Source: Streptomyces rubradiris
GTDB lineage: Bacteria > Actinomycetota > Actinomycetes > Streptomycetales > Streptomycetaceae
Direction: 5' to 3'
DNA length: 64,000 bases
Assembly (NCBI RefSeq): GCF_016860525.1
Contig: NZ_BNEA01000001.1
Coordinates: 620,001-684,000 of the forward strand
Both the position numbers and the translations under genes were made by a program. This document shows positions 7,863-16,451 of the stretch, piece after piece. Numbering within the stretch: position 1 is the first letter of the stretch; every line of letters begins with the position of its first letter. The notes beneath the pieces are model-generated. The model ran no database searches and was not told the DNA's origin. It saw only the letters and a list, made by a program, of their open reading frames with translations.

Positions 7863-8825
7863 TCAGCCCTTGCGGGCCTTGATCTCCTCGGTCAGCTGCG
7901 GCACGACGTCGAACAGGTCGCCGACCACGCCGTAGTCGGCCAGCTCGAAGATCGGGGCCTCCTCGTCCTTGTTGACGGCCACGATCGTCTTCGAGGTCTG
8001 CATGCCGGCGCGGTGCTGGATCGCGCCGGAGATGCCGTTGGCGATGTACAGCTGCGGCGACACGCTCTTGCCGGTCTGGCCGACCTGGTTGGTGTGCGGG
8101 TACCAGCCGGCGTCGACGGCGGCGCGCGAGGCGCCGACGGCCGCGCCCAGCTGGTCGGCGAGGGCCTCGATGATCGCGAAGTTCTCCGCGCCGTTGACAC
8201 CGCGGCCACCGGAGACCACGATCGCGGCCTCGGTCAGGTCCGGGCGGCCCGTGGACTCACGCGGCGTACGGCCGGTGATCTTCGTGCCGGTCGCCTGGTC
8301 GGAGAAGGTCACCGACAGGGCCTCGACCGCGCCGGCGGCCGGGGCGGCCTCCACGGCGGCACTGTTCGGCTTGACGGTGATGACCGGGGTGCCCTTGACG
8401 ACACGGGACTTGGTGGTGAAAGACGCGGCGAACACCGACTGGGTGGCCACCGGGCCCTCGTCGCCGGCCTCCAGGTCGACGGCGTCGGTGATGATGCCCG
8501 AGCCAATGCGCAGCGCCAGGCGGGCGGCGATCTCCTTGCCCTCGGCGGAGGACGGGACCAGCACGGCGGCCGGGGAGACGGCCTCGTAGGCGGCCTGGAG
8601 GGCGTCCACCTTCGGCACGACCAGGTACTCGGCGTACTCGGCGGCGTCGTGGGTGAGCACCTTGACCGCGCCGTGCTCGGCGAGCGTGGCGGCGGTGTCG
8701 GCGGCGCCGTTGCCCAGCGCGACGGCGACGGGCTCGCCGAGGCGGCGGGCCAGGGTCAGCAGCTCCAGGGTGGGCTTGCGGACGGCACCGTCCACGTGGT
8801 CGACGTAGACGAGGACTTCAGCCAT
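7863..8825 (-). CDS. etfA: Electron transfer flavoprotein subunit alpha
   Basis: 320 residues, full length for ETF alpha. It carries the FAD of the ETF heterodimer, which passes electrons from acyl-CoA dehydrogenases to the respiratory chain. The C-terminal FAD domain is clear: [44 protein letters not shown] and [20 protein letters not shown] are the conserved flavin and phosphate contacts. It is the second gene of an etfB-etfA operon with a 51-base gap. An ETF:quinone oxidoreductase is not present in the window; the AidB-like dehydrogenase at 38.9 kb is a possible but unproven partner. Confidence 0.97.
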   Translation of the reverse strand: MAEVLVYVDHVDGAVRKPTLELLTLARRLGEPVAVALGNGAADTAATLAEHGAVKVLTHDAAEYAEYLVVPKVDALQAAYEAVSPAAVLVPSSAEGKEIAARLALRIGSGIITDAVDLEAGDEGPVATQSVFAASFTTKSRVVKGTPVITVKPNSAAVEAAPAAGAVEALSVTFSDQATGTKITGRTPRESTGRPDLTEAAIVVSGGRGVNGAENFAIIEALADQLGAAVGASRAAVDAGWYPHTNQVGQTGKSVSPQLYIANGISGAIQHRAGMQTSKTIVAVNKDEEAPIFELADYGVVGDLFDVVPQLTEEIKARKG

Positions 8826-8876
8826 GGGATTGCTCTCCTGCGTAACGAAGTTGAGGGGCGGTCAGCGGGCGGGCCC

Positions 8877-9662
8877 TTAGATGAACTTCTGGGCCGCGAG
8901 GAACTCAGCGAGCTGCTTGCCGCCCTCGCCCTCGTCCTTGACGATGGTGCCGGCCGTACGGGCCGGACGCTCGGTCGCGGACTCGACCTTGGTGAAGGCG
9001 CCGTCCAGGCCGACCTCCTCGGCCTCGATGTCGAGGTCGGACAGGTCCCAGGACTCCACCGGCTTCTTCTTGGCCGCCATGATGCCCTTGAAGGAGGGGT
9101 AGCGGGCCTCGCCGGACTGGTCGGTCACGGAGACGACGGCCGGGAGCTGCGCCTGGAGCTGCTCGGAGGCGGCGTCGCCGTCGCGGCGGCCGGTGACCGT
9201 GCCGTCCTCGACGGAGACCTCGGACAGCAGGGTGACCTGCGGGACGCCCAGGCGCTCGGCGACCAGCGCCGGGACGATGCCCATGGTGCCGTCGGTGGAG
9301 GCCATGCCGGAGATGACCAGGTCGTAACCGGCCTTCTCGACGGCCTTGGCCAGCACCAGGGAGGTGCCGATGGCGTCGGTGCCGTGCAGGTCGTCGTCCT
9401 CGACGTGGATGGCCTTGTCCGCACCCATGGACAGGGCCTTGCGGAGCGCGTCCTTGGCGTCCTCGGGGCCCACCGTCAGCACGGTGACCTCGGCGTCGTC
9501 CGCGTCCTCCTTGATCTGGAGGGCCTGCTCGACCGCGTACTCGTCCAGTTCGGAGAGCAGACCGTCCACGTCGTCGCGGTCGACGGTCAGGTCATCGGCG
9601 AAGTGCCGGTCGCCAGTGGCGTCGGGCACGTACTTCACAGTGACAACGATCCTCAAGCTCAC
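8877..9662 (-). CDS. etfB: Electron transfer flavoprotein subunit beta
   Basis: 261 residues, starting with GTG at 9662-9660 behind AGGAG. ETF beta binds AMP and forms the dimer with etfA downstream. Diagnostic segments: IVVTVKYVPDAT at the N-terminus, the recognition-loop region MGADKAIHVEDD, AGYDLVISGMASTDGTMG (AMP-binding), LGVPQVTLLSEV, and PSFKGIMAAKKKPVESWDL. It is the first gene of the operon, preceded by a 216-bp region with two small inverted repeats. Confidence 0.97.
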   Translation of the reverse strand: MSLRIVVTVKYVPDATGDRHFADDLTVDRDDVDGLLSELDEYAVEQALQIKEDADDAEVTVLTVGPEDAKDALRKALSMGADKAIHVEDDDLHGTDAIGTSLVLAKAVEKAGYDLVISGMASTDGTMGIVPALVAERLGVPQVTLLSEVSVEDGTVTGRRDGDAASEQLQAQLPAVVSVTDQSGEARYPSFKGIMAAKKKPVESWDLSDLDIEAEEVGLDGAFTKVESATERPARTAGTIVKDEGEGGKQLAEFLAAQKFI

Positions 9663-9692
9663 GCCGGCTCTCCTACTGCATCGTCATTTCGG

Positions 9693-9711
9693 GCTGCCTC
9701 TTGCAGGCAGC
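9693..9711 (-). promoter_or_regulatory. Small hairpin in the etfB leader
   Basis: GCTGCCT (9693-9699) pairs with AGGCAGC (9705-9711) across five bases, 31 bp upstream of the etfB start codon. It could lie in the 5' untranslated region. Low support. Confidence 0.3.
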
Positions 9712-9760
9712 ATAGGCGCCTCAAGCGGCCGATCCCGGTCGGGGCGTCCGCGCGCTCCGA

Positions 9761-9776
9761 ACGAGATATTACTCGT
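9761..9776. promoter_or_regulatory. Candidate operator upstream of etfB
   Basis: ACGAG-ATATTA-CTCGT is a perfect 5+5 inverted repeat in an A+T-rich patch about 100 bp upstream of etfB. A second 8-bp palindrome, AAGCGCTT, lies at 9805-9812. Either could bind a TetR- or LacI-type regulator not found here. Confidence 0.35.
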
Positions 9777-9878
9777 CAGTACACCCAGTTCATGCCCGCT
9801 AAGCAAGCGCTTTGAACTGTGACCTTCGCAACGCAGCGTAACCGGAACCCGACGAGCGCGCAGCGGAGTCCGGCGTGA

Positions 9879-10388
9879 TCAATCCCGCAGGGCGTTGAAG
9901 CGTCCCTGGTGATAGAGGAGCGGGCGGCCGTCGCCCGAGGGATCGCCGCGCACGACCTCGGCGAGCACGATCCGGTGGTCGCCGGCCGGGACCCGCCCGA
10001 CGATCCGGCACACCAGCCAGGCCAGCACGTCGTCCAGCAGCGGCACCCCCTCCGGCCCCTCCCGCCAGGCGGTGGGCGCGCCGAAGCGGTCGGCGCCGCT
10101 GCGGGCGAAGGTGGCGGCCAGGTCGCTCTGGTGCTCGGCGAGTATGTGCACGCCGACGTGGTCCGTCTCGGCGATCGCGGGCCAGCTGGAGGCGCCCGTG
10201 CCGATGCCGAAGGAGACGAGCGGGGGTTCGGCGGAGACGGAGGTGAGGGAGGTCGCGGTGAAGCCCACCGGGCCGGAGGCACCGCGCGCGGTGATCACCG
10301 CCACACCGGCGGCGTGCCGGCGGAAGGCGGAGCGCAGCAGGTCCGGGGAGGCGGTCCGGGGGGTGCCGAGTTCGGGAGTGGCCGTCAT
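9879..10388 (-). CDS. Flavin reductase-like FMN-binding protein
   Basis: 169 residues from the ATG at 10388 (AAGGA upstream). It has the HpaC/flavin reductase split-barrel: LRSAFRRHAAGVAVITA, GPVGFTATSLTSVSAEPPLV (flavin-binding loop), FGIGTGASSWPAI, VGVHILAEHQ and the C-terminal GDHRIVLAEVVRG...LLYHQGRF segment. These enzymes reduce FMN or FAD with NAD(P)H to feed a partner monooxygenase. No monooxygenase is adjacent; the nearest flavoproteins are etfBA upstream in the other direction. Confidence 0.9.
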   Translation of the reverse strand: MTATPELGTPRTASPDLLRSAFRRHAAGVAVITARGASGPVGFTATSLTSVSAEPPLVSFGIGTGASSWPAIAETDHVGVHILAEHQSDLAATFARSGADRFGAPTAWREGPEGVPLLDDVLAWLVCRIVGRVPAGDHRIVLAEVVRGDPSGDGRPLLYHQGRFNALRD

Positions 10389-10596
10389 GGAATCGTCCTT
10401 CTGCCGGGGGTCACGAGCGGGTCCGCGGGTGCTCAACGGCCCGGACACCCCGCGCTCGCGGTGCGGGCCAGGTCGATGTGGACCCGCCCGTGGAGAAGGA
10501 GTTCGGTCGGCATGCGGTCAGGTTGGCGACCGGCGGGGCGTACCGTCAAGCGGCTTCCGCGATCCGGAAGACGGCGCACCACGTGCCGATCCCCGC
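10389..10596. other. Intergenic region, no gene seen
   Basis: This 208-bp spacer holds the flavin reductase promoter. I see no clear hairpin or coding frame. Confidence 0.4.
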
Positions 10597-10929
10597 TCAT
10601 ACCGCTTCTCCCAGGGCCGCTATGACGTCCGCCTTGCGGGGCTGTCCGGTGGCGCGCCGCACCACCCGTCCGCCGGCGTCCAGGACCAGGACCGTGGGCG
10701 TCTTGGCGATATCCAGCGCCCGTACGAGGTCCAGGTGGGCCTCCGCGTCGATCTCGACGTGGGTCACACCCGGGACCAGCCCGGCGATCTCGCCGAGGAC
10801 CCGCCGGGTGGCCCGGCAGGGCGCGCAGAAGGCGCTGGAGAACTGCACCAGCGTGGCCCGCTCCCCCAGCGCCGCGCCGAGTTCGGCAGCACCGATGCGC
10901 CTGCCGTCGTCGCGCCCGCCCACCCGCAC
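10597..10929 (-). CDS. Thioredoxin-like protein
   Basis: 110 residues, starting with GTG at 10929. Thioredoxin fold with the redox motif FCAPC (Cys35 and Cys38) and the cis-proline segment DIAKTPTVLVLDAGG. The active-site dipeptide is AP and not the GP of housekeeping thioredoxin, which should shift its redox potential. No signal peptide or membrane segment, so cytoplasmic. It stands alone; no thioredoxin reductase is nearby. Confidence 0.9.
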   Translation of the reverse strand: MRVGGRDDGRRIGAAELGAALGERATLVQFSSAFCAPCRATRRVLGEIAGLVPGVTHVEIDAEAHLDLVRALDIAKTPTVLVLDAGGRVVRRATGQPRKADVIAALGEAV

Positions 10930-11246
10930 TCTCCCGTTCCGCCGCCGGCGCGGCTCGTCGCGGCGGGCACGTCAGAGGCGCACCGCCGGTCCGGTCGTCA
11001 TCAGCACAACCCGTCCCGGGGCCGCGAAGATTCCCGGCGGCACCCCCGGGGACGGTAAAGGGGGTCTAAAGATCCGAGGTGGGATGTAGGCCGACGTGAC
11101 GAGGATCTCGCGTTAGGGGGGCACCAGAACTGGCCACCCGTACGTTCTTCGGGCACGATCTGCGAGACGCCGTAAACCTACGGCTGCGTAACCTTCCCGC
11201 CGGGAGCCCCCTTTCCCGAGCAGAGCAGAAAGGGCACACCCCGCCC
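10930..11246. other. Intergenic region before the acyltransferase gene
   Basis: 317 bp with no credible gene. It contains an A+T-richer zone near 11065-11085 and a candidate promoter zone near 11171-11195 (CGTAAACCTACGGCTGCGTAA), the position expected for the acyltransferase promoter. Confidence 0.4.
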
Positions 11247-11972
11247 ATGGCAGAGCTGGTCTACCGTCCCGTCATCGGTATCGCCAAGACGGCGTTCAAG
11301 GTCTGGGATCTGAAGATCGACTGCCGGGGGTCGGAGAACATCCCGCGCTCGGGCGGCGCCGTGCTGGTGAGCAATCACATCAGCTATCTGGACTTCATCT
11401 TCAACGGCCTGGCCGCCCTGCCGCAGAAGCGGCTGGTGCGCTTCATGGCGAAGGACTCCGTCTTCCGGCACCGGATCTCCGGGCCCCTCATGCGCGGCAT
11501 GAAGCACATCCCGGTGGACCGCGGACAGGGCGAGAAGGCGTACGCGCACGCGCTGGACGCGCTGCGCTCCGGCGAGGTCATCGGGCTGTTCCCGGAGGCG
11601 ACGATCTCGCAGTCCTTCACACTGAAGAGCTTCAAGTCGGGCGCGGCCCGGCTGGCCCAGGAGGCGGGCGTGCCGCTGGTCCCGATGGCGGTGTGGGGCA
11701 CGCAGCGACTGTGGACGAAGGGGCAGCCGCGCAACTTCAAGCGCAGCCACCTGCCCGTCACCGTCCGGGTCGGCGAGGCGGTGGAGGCCCCCCGCGACCA
11801 GTACGCCGGCGCCATCACCCGCCGGCTGCGCGAACGCGTCCAGGAACTGCTGGAGGCCGCCCAGCGCGCCTATCCGGGCCGGCCCAAGGGCCCGGAGGAC
11901 TCCTGGTGGCTGCCCGCGCACCTCGGCGGTACGGCGCCCACGGCGGAGCAGTTGCGGACGGTCCAGGCGTAA
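11247..11972 (+). CDS. Lysophospholipid acyltransferase (PlsC family)
   Basis: 241 residues. 1-acyl-sn-glycerol-3-phosphate acyltransferases transfer a fatty acyl group at the membrane surface. The four family blocks are visible: the catalytic NHISYLD (Asn43, His44, Asp49), a KDSVFRHR acceptor-binding region, FPEATIS (115-121) and the VPLVPMAVWGTQRLW strand. A short amphipathic N-terminus replaces a true transmembrane helix. The gene is monocistronic. Substrate could be lysophosphatidic acid or another lysolipid, since actinobacteria carry several paralogues. Confidence 0.92.
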   Translation: MAELVYRPVIGIAKTAFKVWDLKIDCRGSENIPRSGGAVLVSNHISYLDFIFNGLAALPQKRLVRFMAKDSVFRHRISGPLMRGMKHIPVDRGQGEKAYAHALDALRSGEVIGLFPEATISQSFTLKSFKSGAARLAQEAGVPLVPMAVWGTQRLWTKGQPRNFKRSHLPVTVRVGEAVEAPRDQYAGAITRRLRERVQELLEAAQRAYPGRPKGPEDSWWLPAHLGGTAPTAEQLRTVQA

Positions 11973-12081
11973 CGCCCGCGGCGCCCGGCCGTTTTCCGGG
12001 CCTCGGGTACATTCGGCCCGGCTGTGCGGTCCACCCGGCGTCCAGGTGCGGCCGCCTCCCGGGTGCGGGTCGTCCGTGGCC

Positions 12082-12112
12082 GGTCGCGCAGTTCCCCGCG
12101 CCCCTGCGGGAC
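12082..12112. repeat. Dispersed Streptomyces intergenic repeat (short unit)
   Basis: The stretch containing CGCAGTTCCCCGCGCCCCT, followed by GCGGG, matches a short repeat that I remember as common between Streptomyces genes. It lies in the 151-bp gap between the converging acyltransferase and transglutaminase genes and probably acts as a hairpin terminator. Confidence 0.45.
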
Positions 12113-12123
12113 GCCACGGAGTA

Positions 12124-12714
12124 TCAGAGAGCCGCCGGGAGGGTCTTCCACAGGGCCGGGCGGTCGGGGGCCGTTCGCAGGGCGGTGAGGACCGCCGGGT
12201 GCGGGGTGGCGTACAGGCCCGGGTAGTCCGTCTCTCCGGCCGCGGGGTCCGGGGTCCAGGCCAGCCGTTCGCCGGTCAGGGAGAACCGCGCGTCCACGCC
12301 CGGCTTGTTGCCGCGGGGGTCCTGCCGGTGCCAGGCGCCGTGGAAGCGTACGGCGACCAGGCCGTGGAGCAGATGGCCGCCCGCGTCGTCGGCCAGGCGC
12401 TGGTAGCACAGGGCGGTCGGGATGTCCTCGGCCCGCAGCAGGGCGGCCAGGGCGTGGGACTTGGCGTGACAGATGCCGGTGCCCTGGGCCAGTACGTCGG
12501 AGGCGCGCCAGGTGACGCGCGGGTCGCCGGAGTCCTGGGAGTGCGGGATGGTGTCGCGTACGAACTCATACGCGGCCCGCGCATATTCATACGAGTCGGC
12601 GGCGTCGGCGGCGAGGCGGGCGGCGGTCTTGCGGACCAGCGGGTGATGGTGGTCGATGACCTCGTCCGCGGCGAGGTACGCGGACAGGTCGGCCGTGTTC
12701 TGGATCAGCTCCAT
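12124..12714 (-). CDS. Transglutaminase-like cysteine protease-fold protein
   Basis: 196 residues from the ATG at 12714. The transglutaminase-like core is clear: AYEFVRDTIPHSQD, then GTGICHAKSHALAALLR with the nucleophile Cys82, followed by the catalytic His117 region LLHGLVAVRFHGAWHRQDPRGN with Asp132. Bacterial members act as peptidases or amidases on peptides. No signal peptide is seen, so it is probably cytoplasmic. It sits just downstream of the threonine aldolase operon in the same direction (79-bp gap), so it may be part of that transcript. Confidence 0.88.
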   Translation of the reverse strand: MELIQNTADLSAYLAADEVIDHHHPLVRKTAARLAADAADSYEYARAAYEFVRDTIPHSQDSGDPRVTWRASDVLAQGTGICHAKSHALAALLRAEDIPTALCYQRLADDAGGHLLHGLVAVRFHGAWHRQDPRGNKPGVDARFSLTGERLAWTPDPAAGETDYPGLYATPHPAVLTALRTAPDRPALWKTLPAAL

Positions 12715-12793
12715 GCCCGCAGAGCATAGGAACGCGATCACCCGAGCGTCAATGACTTTTCGGGCGATCGCATAACTATGCAGCACTGGCGGG

Positions 12794-13864
12794 TTAGCGG
12801 GCCATCTCCTCCTTCAGGGCGGCCACGAACGTGTCGACATCGTCCTCCGTGGTGTCGAAGGAGCACATCCAGCGCACCACTCCGGCGGCCTCGTCCCAGA
12901 AGTAGAACCGGAACCGCTTCTGCAGCCGCTCGCTCACGTCGTGCGGGAGCCTGGCGAAGACACCGTTGGCCTGCACCGGGTAGAGGATCTCCACCCCGTG
13001 CACCGCGCGCACGCCCTCGGCGAGCCGCTGGGCCATCTCGTTGGCGTGCCGGGCGTTGCGCAGCCACAGGTCCTTGGCGAGCAGTGCCTCCAACTGCACC
13101 GAGACGAACCGCATCTTGGAGGCCAGCTGCATGGACATCTTCCGCAGGTGCTTCATCTGGCGCACCGCGTCCTGGTTGATGACGACGACGGCCTCGCCGA
13201 ACAGCGCGCCGTTCTTCGTCCCGCCCAGCGAGAGGATGTCCACGCCGACCGCGTTGGTGAACGTGCGCATGGGCACGTCCAGGGAGGCGGCGGCGTTGGC
13301 TATCCGGGAGCCGTCCAGGTGCACCTTCAGGCCGTGCGCGTGGGCGTGCTCGCAGATCGCGCGGATCTCCTCGGGCGTGTAGAGGGTGCCCAGTTCGGTG
13401 GACTGGGTGATCGACACGACCTGCGGCATGGCCCGGTGCTCGTCCTCGAAGCCCCAGGCCTGCCGGTCGATCAGCTCCGGGGTGAGCTTGCCGTCGGGCG
13501 TGGGCACGGTGAGCAGCTTCAGCCCGCCCATGCGCTCGGGAGCGCCGCCCTCGTCGACGTTGATGTGCGCGCTCTCGGCGCAGATCACCGCGCCCCAGCG
13601 GTCGGTGACCGCCTGGAGCGCGACCACGTTGGCGCCGGTGCCGTTGAACACCGGGAAGGCCTCCGCGGTGGCGCCGAAGTGGCCGCGCACGACCCGCTGG
13701 AGGTGCTCGGTGTAGTCGTCCTCGCCGTACGCCACCTGGTGGCCGCCGTTGGCCAGGGCCAGGGCGGCCAGCACCTCGGGATGGGCTCCGGCGTAGTTGT
13801 CACTGGCGAAACCGCGGACCTGCGGGTCGTGATGGCGACGCGCGTCGGTCTTGGGTGGGTTCAC
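12794..13864 (-). CDS. Low-specificity L-threonine aldolase family protein
   Basis: 356 residues. Fold-type I PLP enzyme that cleaves beta-hydroxy amino acids to glycine and an aldehyde. Landmarks: FASDNYAGAHPEVLAAL, NGTGANVVALQA, HINVDEGGAPE, VHLDGSRIANAA (cofactor aspartate), and DILSLGGTKNG with the PLP lysine in GGTKNG. The GTG start overlaps the TGA of the upstream SDR gene (GTGA), showing translational coupling in the operon DUF6421-SDR-aldolase. Expected substrates are threonine or other beta-hydroxy amino acids, but the fixed partnership suggests a specific pathway. Confidence 0.93.
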   Translation of the reverse strand: MNPPKTDARRHHDPQVRGFASDNYAGAHPEVLAALALANGGHQVAYGEDDYTEHLQRVVRGHFGATAEAFPVFNGTGANVVALQAVTDRWGAVICAESAHINVDEGGAPERMGGLKLLTVPTPDGKLTPELIDRQAWGFEDEHRAMPQVVSITQSTELGTLYTPEEIRAICEHAHAHGLKVHLDGSRIANAAASLDVPMRTFTNAVGVDILSLGGTKNGALFGEAVVVINQDAVRQMKHLRKMSMQLASKMRFVSVQLEALLAKDLWLRNARHANEMAQRLAEGVRAVHGVEILYPVQANGVFARLPHDVSERLQKRFRFYFWDEAAGVVRWMCSFDTTEDDVDTFVAALKEEMAR

Positions 13865-14610
13865 GGCTTCTCGGTCAGCCACAGACGGTTTCCGTTCACT
13901 TCTGCGGCGGGCTTGCTCCAGACGCCCTCGATGGCCTCGGCCAGGTCCTTGACGTCCGTGAAACCCGCGAACTTCGCGTTGGGGCGTTCGGCGCGCATCG
14001 CGTCGTGCACCAGCGCCTTCACCACCAGGATGGCAGCCGCCGAACGCGGGCCCTGCTCGCCCCCGGCCTTGCGGAAGCCGTCGGCCATGGCGAGCGTCCA
14101 TGCCTCGGCGGCGGCCTTGGCCGCGGAGTACGCCGCGTTGCCCGCCGTCGGCTTGGTGGCGCCGGCCGCGCTGATGAGCAGGTACCGGCCGCGGTCGCTG
14201 CGCTGGAGGGCGTCGAAGAAGGCGAGGGAGGTGTGCTGGACGGTGCGCACGAGCAGCTTCTCCAGCAGCTCCCAGTCGGCGAGGTCGGTGCCGGCGAAGG
14301 TGGCGCTGCCGCGCCAGCCGCCGACGAGGTGGACCAGGCCGTCGATCCGGCCGTGGTCCTTCTCGATGCGCCCGGCCCACGCCTGGGTGTCCGCCAGGTC
14401 GAGCAGGTCGACGGTCTCGCCGGTGACGGTGGCGCCGCCGCGGGCGTAACGCGCCGCGTCGACGGCCTCCGCGAGGCGTTCGGGGTTGTTGTCGGCACCC
14501 ACGACGACCGCGCCCGCCTCGGCGAGCCGGACCAGCGCCGCGTGCCCGGCGGGGCCGCCCGCGCCGGCCACCGCGATCACCGCACCACTGAGAGACCCGT
14601 TGTTCGCCAC
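13861..14610 (-). CDS. SDR family NAD(P)-dependent oxidoreductase
   Basis: 249 residues from the GTG at 14610, chosen because GAGGGGAA lies just upstream; a GTG at 14652-14650 that overlaps the stop of the upstream gene would add 14 residues. Rossmann motif AVAGAGGPAGHAALVRLAEAG, VGADN cofactor selectivity strand, DLLDLAD, the strand HLVGGWRG in place of the usual NNAG, catalytic SAAGA...YSAAK (Ser, Tyr and Lys present). It should oxidise or reduce a secondary alcohol/ketone. Middle gene of the operon DUF6421-SDR-threonine aldolase, coupled at both ends. Confidence 0.9.
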   Translation of the reverse strand: MANNGSLSGAVIAVAGAGGPAGHAALVRLAEAGAVVVGADNNPERLAEAVDAARYARGGATVTGETVDLLDLADTQAWAGRIEKDHGRIDGLVHLVGGWRGSATFAGTDLADWELLEKLLVRTVQHTSLAFFDALQRSDRGRYLLISAAGATKPTAGNAAYSAAKAAAEAWTLAMADGFRKAGGEQGPRSAAAILVVKALVHDAMRAERPNAKFAGFTDVKDLAEAIEGVWSKPAAEVNGNRLWLTEKP

Positions 14611-14648
14611 GTTCTTCCCCTCTTGAACAGTGTTGTGGACGCGGTCGC

Positions 14649-16046
14649 TCACGCGGCGATCCGCTCGGCGCCGTCCGCCGTGATGCCCTTGGTGGAGGCG
14701 ATCACATTCTTCAGCTTCTTCGCCAGCGCCTCATAGAACATGCTCAGCGGAAACTCGTCCGGCAGCACGTCGTCCACCAGCTTGCGCGGCGGCTGGGTCA
14801 GGTCCAGGGCGTCCGGGCCCTTGGCCCACTTGGAGCCGGGGTGCGGGGCGAGGTAGGCGGAGACCAGTTCGTAGCCGGCGAACCAGTGCACCAGCTTGGG
14901 GCGGTCGATGCCGTCCCGGTAGAGCTTCTCGATCTCGGCGCACAGCTGGTTGGTGACCTGCGGGGCGCGCTCCCAGTCGATGGAGAGCTTGTTGTCGGTC
15001 CACCGGACGACATCGTGCTTGTGCAGGTAGGCGAAGAGCAGCTGGCCGCCGAGGCCGTCGTAGTTGCGGTTGCGGTCACCGGTGACGGGGAAGCGGAACA
15101 TACGGTCGAAGAGCACCGCGTACTGCACGTCACGGGCCTGCGGGACGCCGTCCGCCTGGAGCTTCACGGCCTCCTTGAAGGCGGTGAGGTCGCAGCGCAG
15201 CTCCTCCAGGCCGTACATCCAGAACGGCTGGCGCTGCTTGATCATGAACGGGTCGAACGGCAGGTCGCCGTGGCTGTGGGTGCGGTCGTGGATCATGTCC
15301 CAGAGCACGAAGGCCTCTTCGCAGCGCTTCTGGTCGTGCACCATGGCGGCGATGTCCTCGGGCAGCTCCAGGCCCAGGATGTCCACGGCGGCGTCGGTGA
15401 CACGGCGGAACCGGGCGGCCTCGCGGTCACAGAAGATGCCACCCCAGGAGAAACGTTCCGGCGCCTCCCGGACGGCGATGGTCTCCGGGAAGAGGACGGC
15501 GGAGTTGGTGTCGTAGCCCGAGGTGAAGTCCTCGAAGGTGATGCCGCAGAAGAGCGGGTTGTCGTACCGGGTGCGCTCCAGCTCGGCCAGCCAGTCCGGC
15601 CAGACCATGCGCAGCACGACCGCCTCCAGATTGCGGTCCGGGTTGCCGTTCTGGGTGTACATCGGGAAGACGACCAGGTGCTGGAGGCCGTCCGCGCGGT
15701 GGGCGGCGGGCTGGAAGGCCAGCAGCGAGTCCAGGAAGTCCGGGACCTCGAAGCCGCCCTCGGCCCAGCGGCGCAGGTCCTTGACGAGAGCCTGGTGGTA
15801 GGCGGCGTCGTGCGGGACCAGCGGGGAGAGCTCTCCGACCGCGTCGGCGACGCGCTCGACGGCCGCCACGGCGTCGGCCCGGCGCGGCGCGCCCTCGGCG
15901 GCGAAGTCGATCGACCCGTCCTTCGACTGCCATGGCCGGATCCGCTCCACGGCATCCTTGAGCACGGCCCAGGCCGGGTGCTCGACCACCCTGGTCGGCG
16001 AAGGAATCCGCTCCTCCGCGCCTGCCTGCACAAGAATTTCCGTCAT
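14649..16046 (-). CDS. DUF6421 family protein, possible metal-dependent enzyme
   Basis: 465 residues from ATG 16046 with GGAGGAT before it. First gene of an operon with an SDR and a threonine aldolase. The family is uncharacterised as far as I know. The most notable stretch is residues 253-259 HDRTHSH, followed 22 residues later by GLEELRCDL (Glu281/Glu282) and then GGLGGQLLFAYLHK. A histidine pair plus a downstream EExR glutamate recalls the zinc site of gluzincin peptidases such as dipeptidyl peptidase III (HExxGH...EECRAE), but the first motif lacks the usual Glu next to the His. No signal peptide or membrane segments; cytoplasmic. Function unknown. Confidence 0.85.
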   Translation of the reverse strand: MTEILVQAGAEERIPSPTRVVEHPAWAVLKDAVERIRPWQSKDGSIDFAAEGAPRRADAVAAVERVADAVGELSPLVPHDAAYHQALVKDLRRWAEGGFEVPDFLDSLLAFQPAAHRADGLQHLVVFPMYTQNGNPDRNLEAVVLRMVWPDWLAELERTRYDNPLFCGITFEDFTSGYDTNSAVLFPETIAVREAPERFSWGGIFCDREAARFRRVTDAAVDILGLELPEDIAAMVHDQKRCEEAFVLWDMIHDRTHSHGDLPFDPFMIKQRQPFWMYGLEELRCDLTAFKEAVKLQADGVPQARDVQYAVLFDRMFRFPVTGDRNRNYDGLGGQLLFAYLHKHDVVRWTDNKLSIDWERAPQVTNQLCAEIEKLYRDGIDRPKLVHWFAGYELVSAYLAPHPGSKWAKGPDALDLTQPPRKLVDDVLPDEFPLSMFYEALAKKLKNVIASTKGITADGAERIAA

Positions 16047-16451
16047 GACCCATCCTCCACGGGAGAACCTCGCGTATGGATACCGTATGCGCACCCCGTT
16101 TCACTCAGCAAGAGCAGGGGCCGGAAATTATTCTGTCCACTCCCTTGGTCACCGATGTTTTTCCTGCCGTAAACCGTGACGGCGCTCACTTTCGCCAACG
16201 GCGCACGCTCCCCGGCGCGACGGCGCAGCCGGTGGTCAAGGGTGCGGGGGACGCGCCCACCGGAGGGTGACGGCCAAGGCGGATACCGGCCAACTGCCGC
16301 CTGTTCCGGCTCCCGAATGCCCGGCGCAGCCGCGGGTCCATCGCACGGCCCGGCCATTAGGCTGCGGCCTTGCCGCGTGGACGACGACGTCCGGCACGGG
16401 TCCGTCGGTCCGCGCGTCGCCGAGCCGCCGTCGACGGAAGCGAGTTGAACC
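16047..16451. other. 405-bp divergent promoter region, no gene seen
   Basis: Between DUF6421 and the glycerophosphodiesterase. Next to DUF6421 it is A+T-richer and carries GGATACCGTATG-like repeats at 16076-16092 (palindromic core ATAC-C-GTAT), a plausible operator for the operon. The remainder is G+C-rich with no supported coding frame. Confidence 0.4.

Noticed and set aside
6708..9815. Open frame of over 1000 codons across the EEP and etfA/etfB genes
   Set aside because: It is antisense to etfBA and off-frame to the EEP gene. The translated sequence is low in hydrophobic core and matches nothing recognisable.
12082..12112. Possible insertion sequence or transposon end at the intergenic repeat
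   Set aside because: No transposase frame or target-site duplication nearby; it fits a short dispersed intergenic repeat.
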